From assembly GCF_003550015.1 (NCBI RefSeq), contig NZ_QXEV01000008.1, positions 17,429 through 81,428 on the forward strand: DNA of 64,000 nt, read 5' to 3'. The DNA comes from Anaeroplasma bactoclasticum. GTDB lineage: Bacteria > Bacillota_I > Bacilli_A > Acholeplasmatales > Anaeroplasmataceae. Below are positions 63,876 to 64,000 of the stretch, in pieces; position 1 is the first letter of the stretch, and each line of letters starts with the position of its first letter. The translations under genes and the position numbers were made by a program. Under the pieces are notes generated by a model. That model was not told the DNA's origin. It worked only from the letters and a program-made list of their open reading frames with translations, and ran no database searches.

Positions 63876-64000
63876 GTGCATCTTGAAATTATGGATAATA
63901 ACAATACTAAATATATTAGAGTAGCAAGGTCTTATCGTGAATTTTCTAAAGAGGAGAACAAATATAAGGTAAGAAAGAAAACTATTAACATAGGTCCTCT
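63876..64000 (+). CDS. Transposase-like protein, N-terminal fragment cut by window end
   Basis: The first 41 codons of a gene starting at GTG 63876, seven bases after AAGGGG. The sequence KYIRVARSYREFSK followed by RKKTINIGPL resembles the N-terminus of IS1634-type (IS4 superfamily) transposases, which open with a YxRxVESYR-type segment and an I-N-L-G-P element. Only the first domain is visible, so the family is tentative. The upstream hairpin and strong promoter fit a mobile gene; the 3' end, catalytic residues and terminal repeats lie outside the window. Confidence 0.5.
   Translation, partial: MHLEIMDNNNTKYIRVARSYREFSKEENKYKVRKKTINIGP

Noticed and set aside
1..64000. tRNA or rRNA genes
   Set aside because: I saw no cloverleaf with a TTCRANY T-loop and CCA-type acceptor context by eye; a covariance scan could still find one.

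Overview
The window is about one-third GC with dense, mostly co-oriented genes, short gaps, many intrinsic terminators, strong purine-rich ribosome binding sites, and TAA, TAG and TGA all used as stops. A class B (Bacillus-type) RNase P RNA, a T-box, a TPP riboswitch, a heterodimeric ABC exporter, a trimeric-type [FeFe] hydrogenase and an ECF thiamine transporter point to an anaerobic low-GC Bacillota. It is most likely a member of the Bacilli near Erysipelotrichia and Mollicutes relatives. The species cannot be read from the sequence alone.

Layout. 1-4.2 kb: a MarR-type regulator (cut by the window edge) and a two-gene multidrug ABC exporter. 4.2-9.6 kb: T-box-controlled ileS, an unknown gene, and deoC-deoD for nucleoside salvage. 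9.6-13.4 kb: an autoregulated TetR gene, the yfmF-yfmH pair of M16 peptidase-like genes, and a compositionally odd SSB. 13.4-22.8 kb: thyA-dfrA, plsC, two small membrane proteins, mutS2, thiN, a MATE exporter, truB, ribF and rpsO. 23-27.2 kb: a three-gene NAD-linked electron-bifurcating type [FeFe] hydrogenase. 27.2-34.3 kb: a PNPOx-like protein, a 1245-residue TPR/B-repeat/DUF6273-like membrane protein, and a Crp-family regulator divergent from an ABC binding protein and permease. 34.4-45 kb: pnp, a flippase-like membrane protein, metY and convergent metA, rnpB, lepA, a GNAT gene with a cre box, and TPP-switch thiT. 45-48.6 kb: hemW, a XerD-type recombinase and deoB.

At 48.6-50.9 kb the coding strand flips from mainly plus to mainly minus, so the two blocks converge on a 2.3-kb gene-free zone. 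Near its middle (49970-49997) is a 28-bp site with the architecture of a Xer dif site. G exceeds C on the plus strand to its left and C exceeds G to its right. I read this as the replication terminus, with a xer gene 2.5 kb away. The zone and the neighbouring gaps carry an unassigned family of ACTAGATA elements, three of them perfect 8-7-8 dyads. They also carry a three-copy TTTGACTATG repeat, duplicated alternating purine-pyrimidine modules and a GAAGAAG cluster. This is the part of the window most worth following up.

50.9-64 kb: a possible Fic-fold relative, a TGS-nucleoside kinase, an acidic protein with a signal-peptidase-like core, a TIM-barrel protein, an ion channel with an unusual filter paired with a separate cyclic-nucleotide-binding protein, efp with an atypical loop, a 1599-residue membrane protein, and the first codons of a transposase-like gene.

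Linked functions: deoC, deoD and deoB form a deoxynucleoside catabolic route. MetA (Glu111 type) and MetY form an acetyl-homoserine methionine route. thiN and thiT serve thiamine supply. YfmF/YfmH and EF-P may be linked through EF-P modification.
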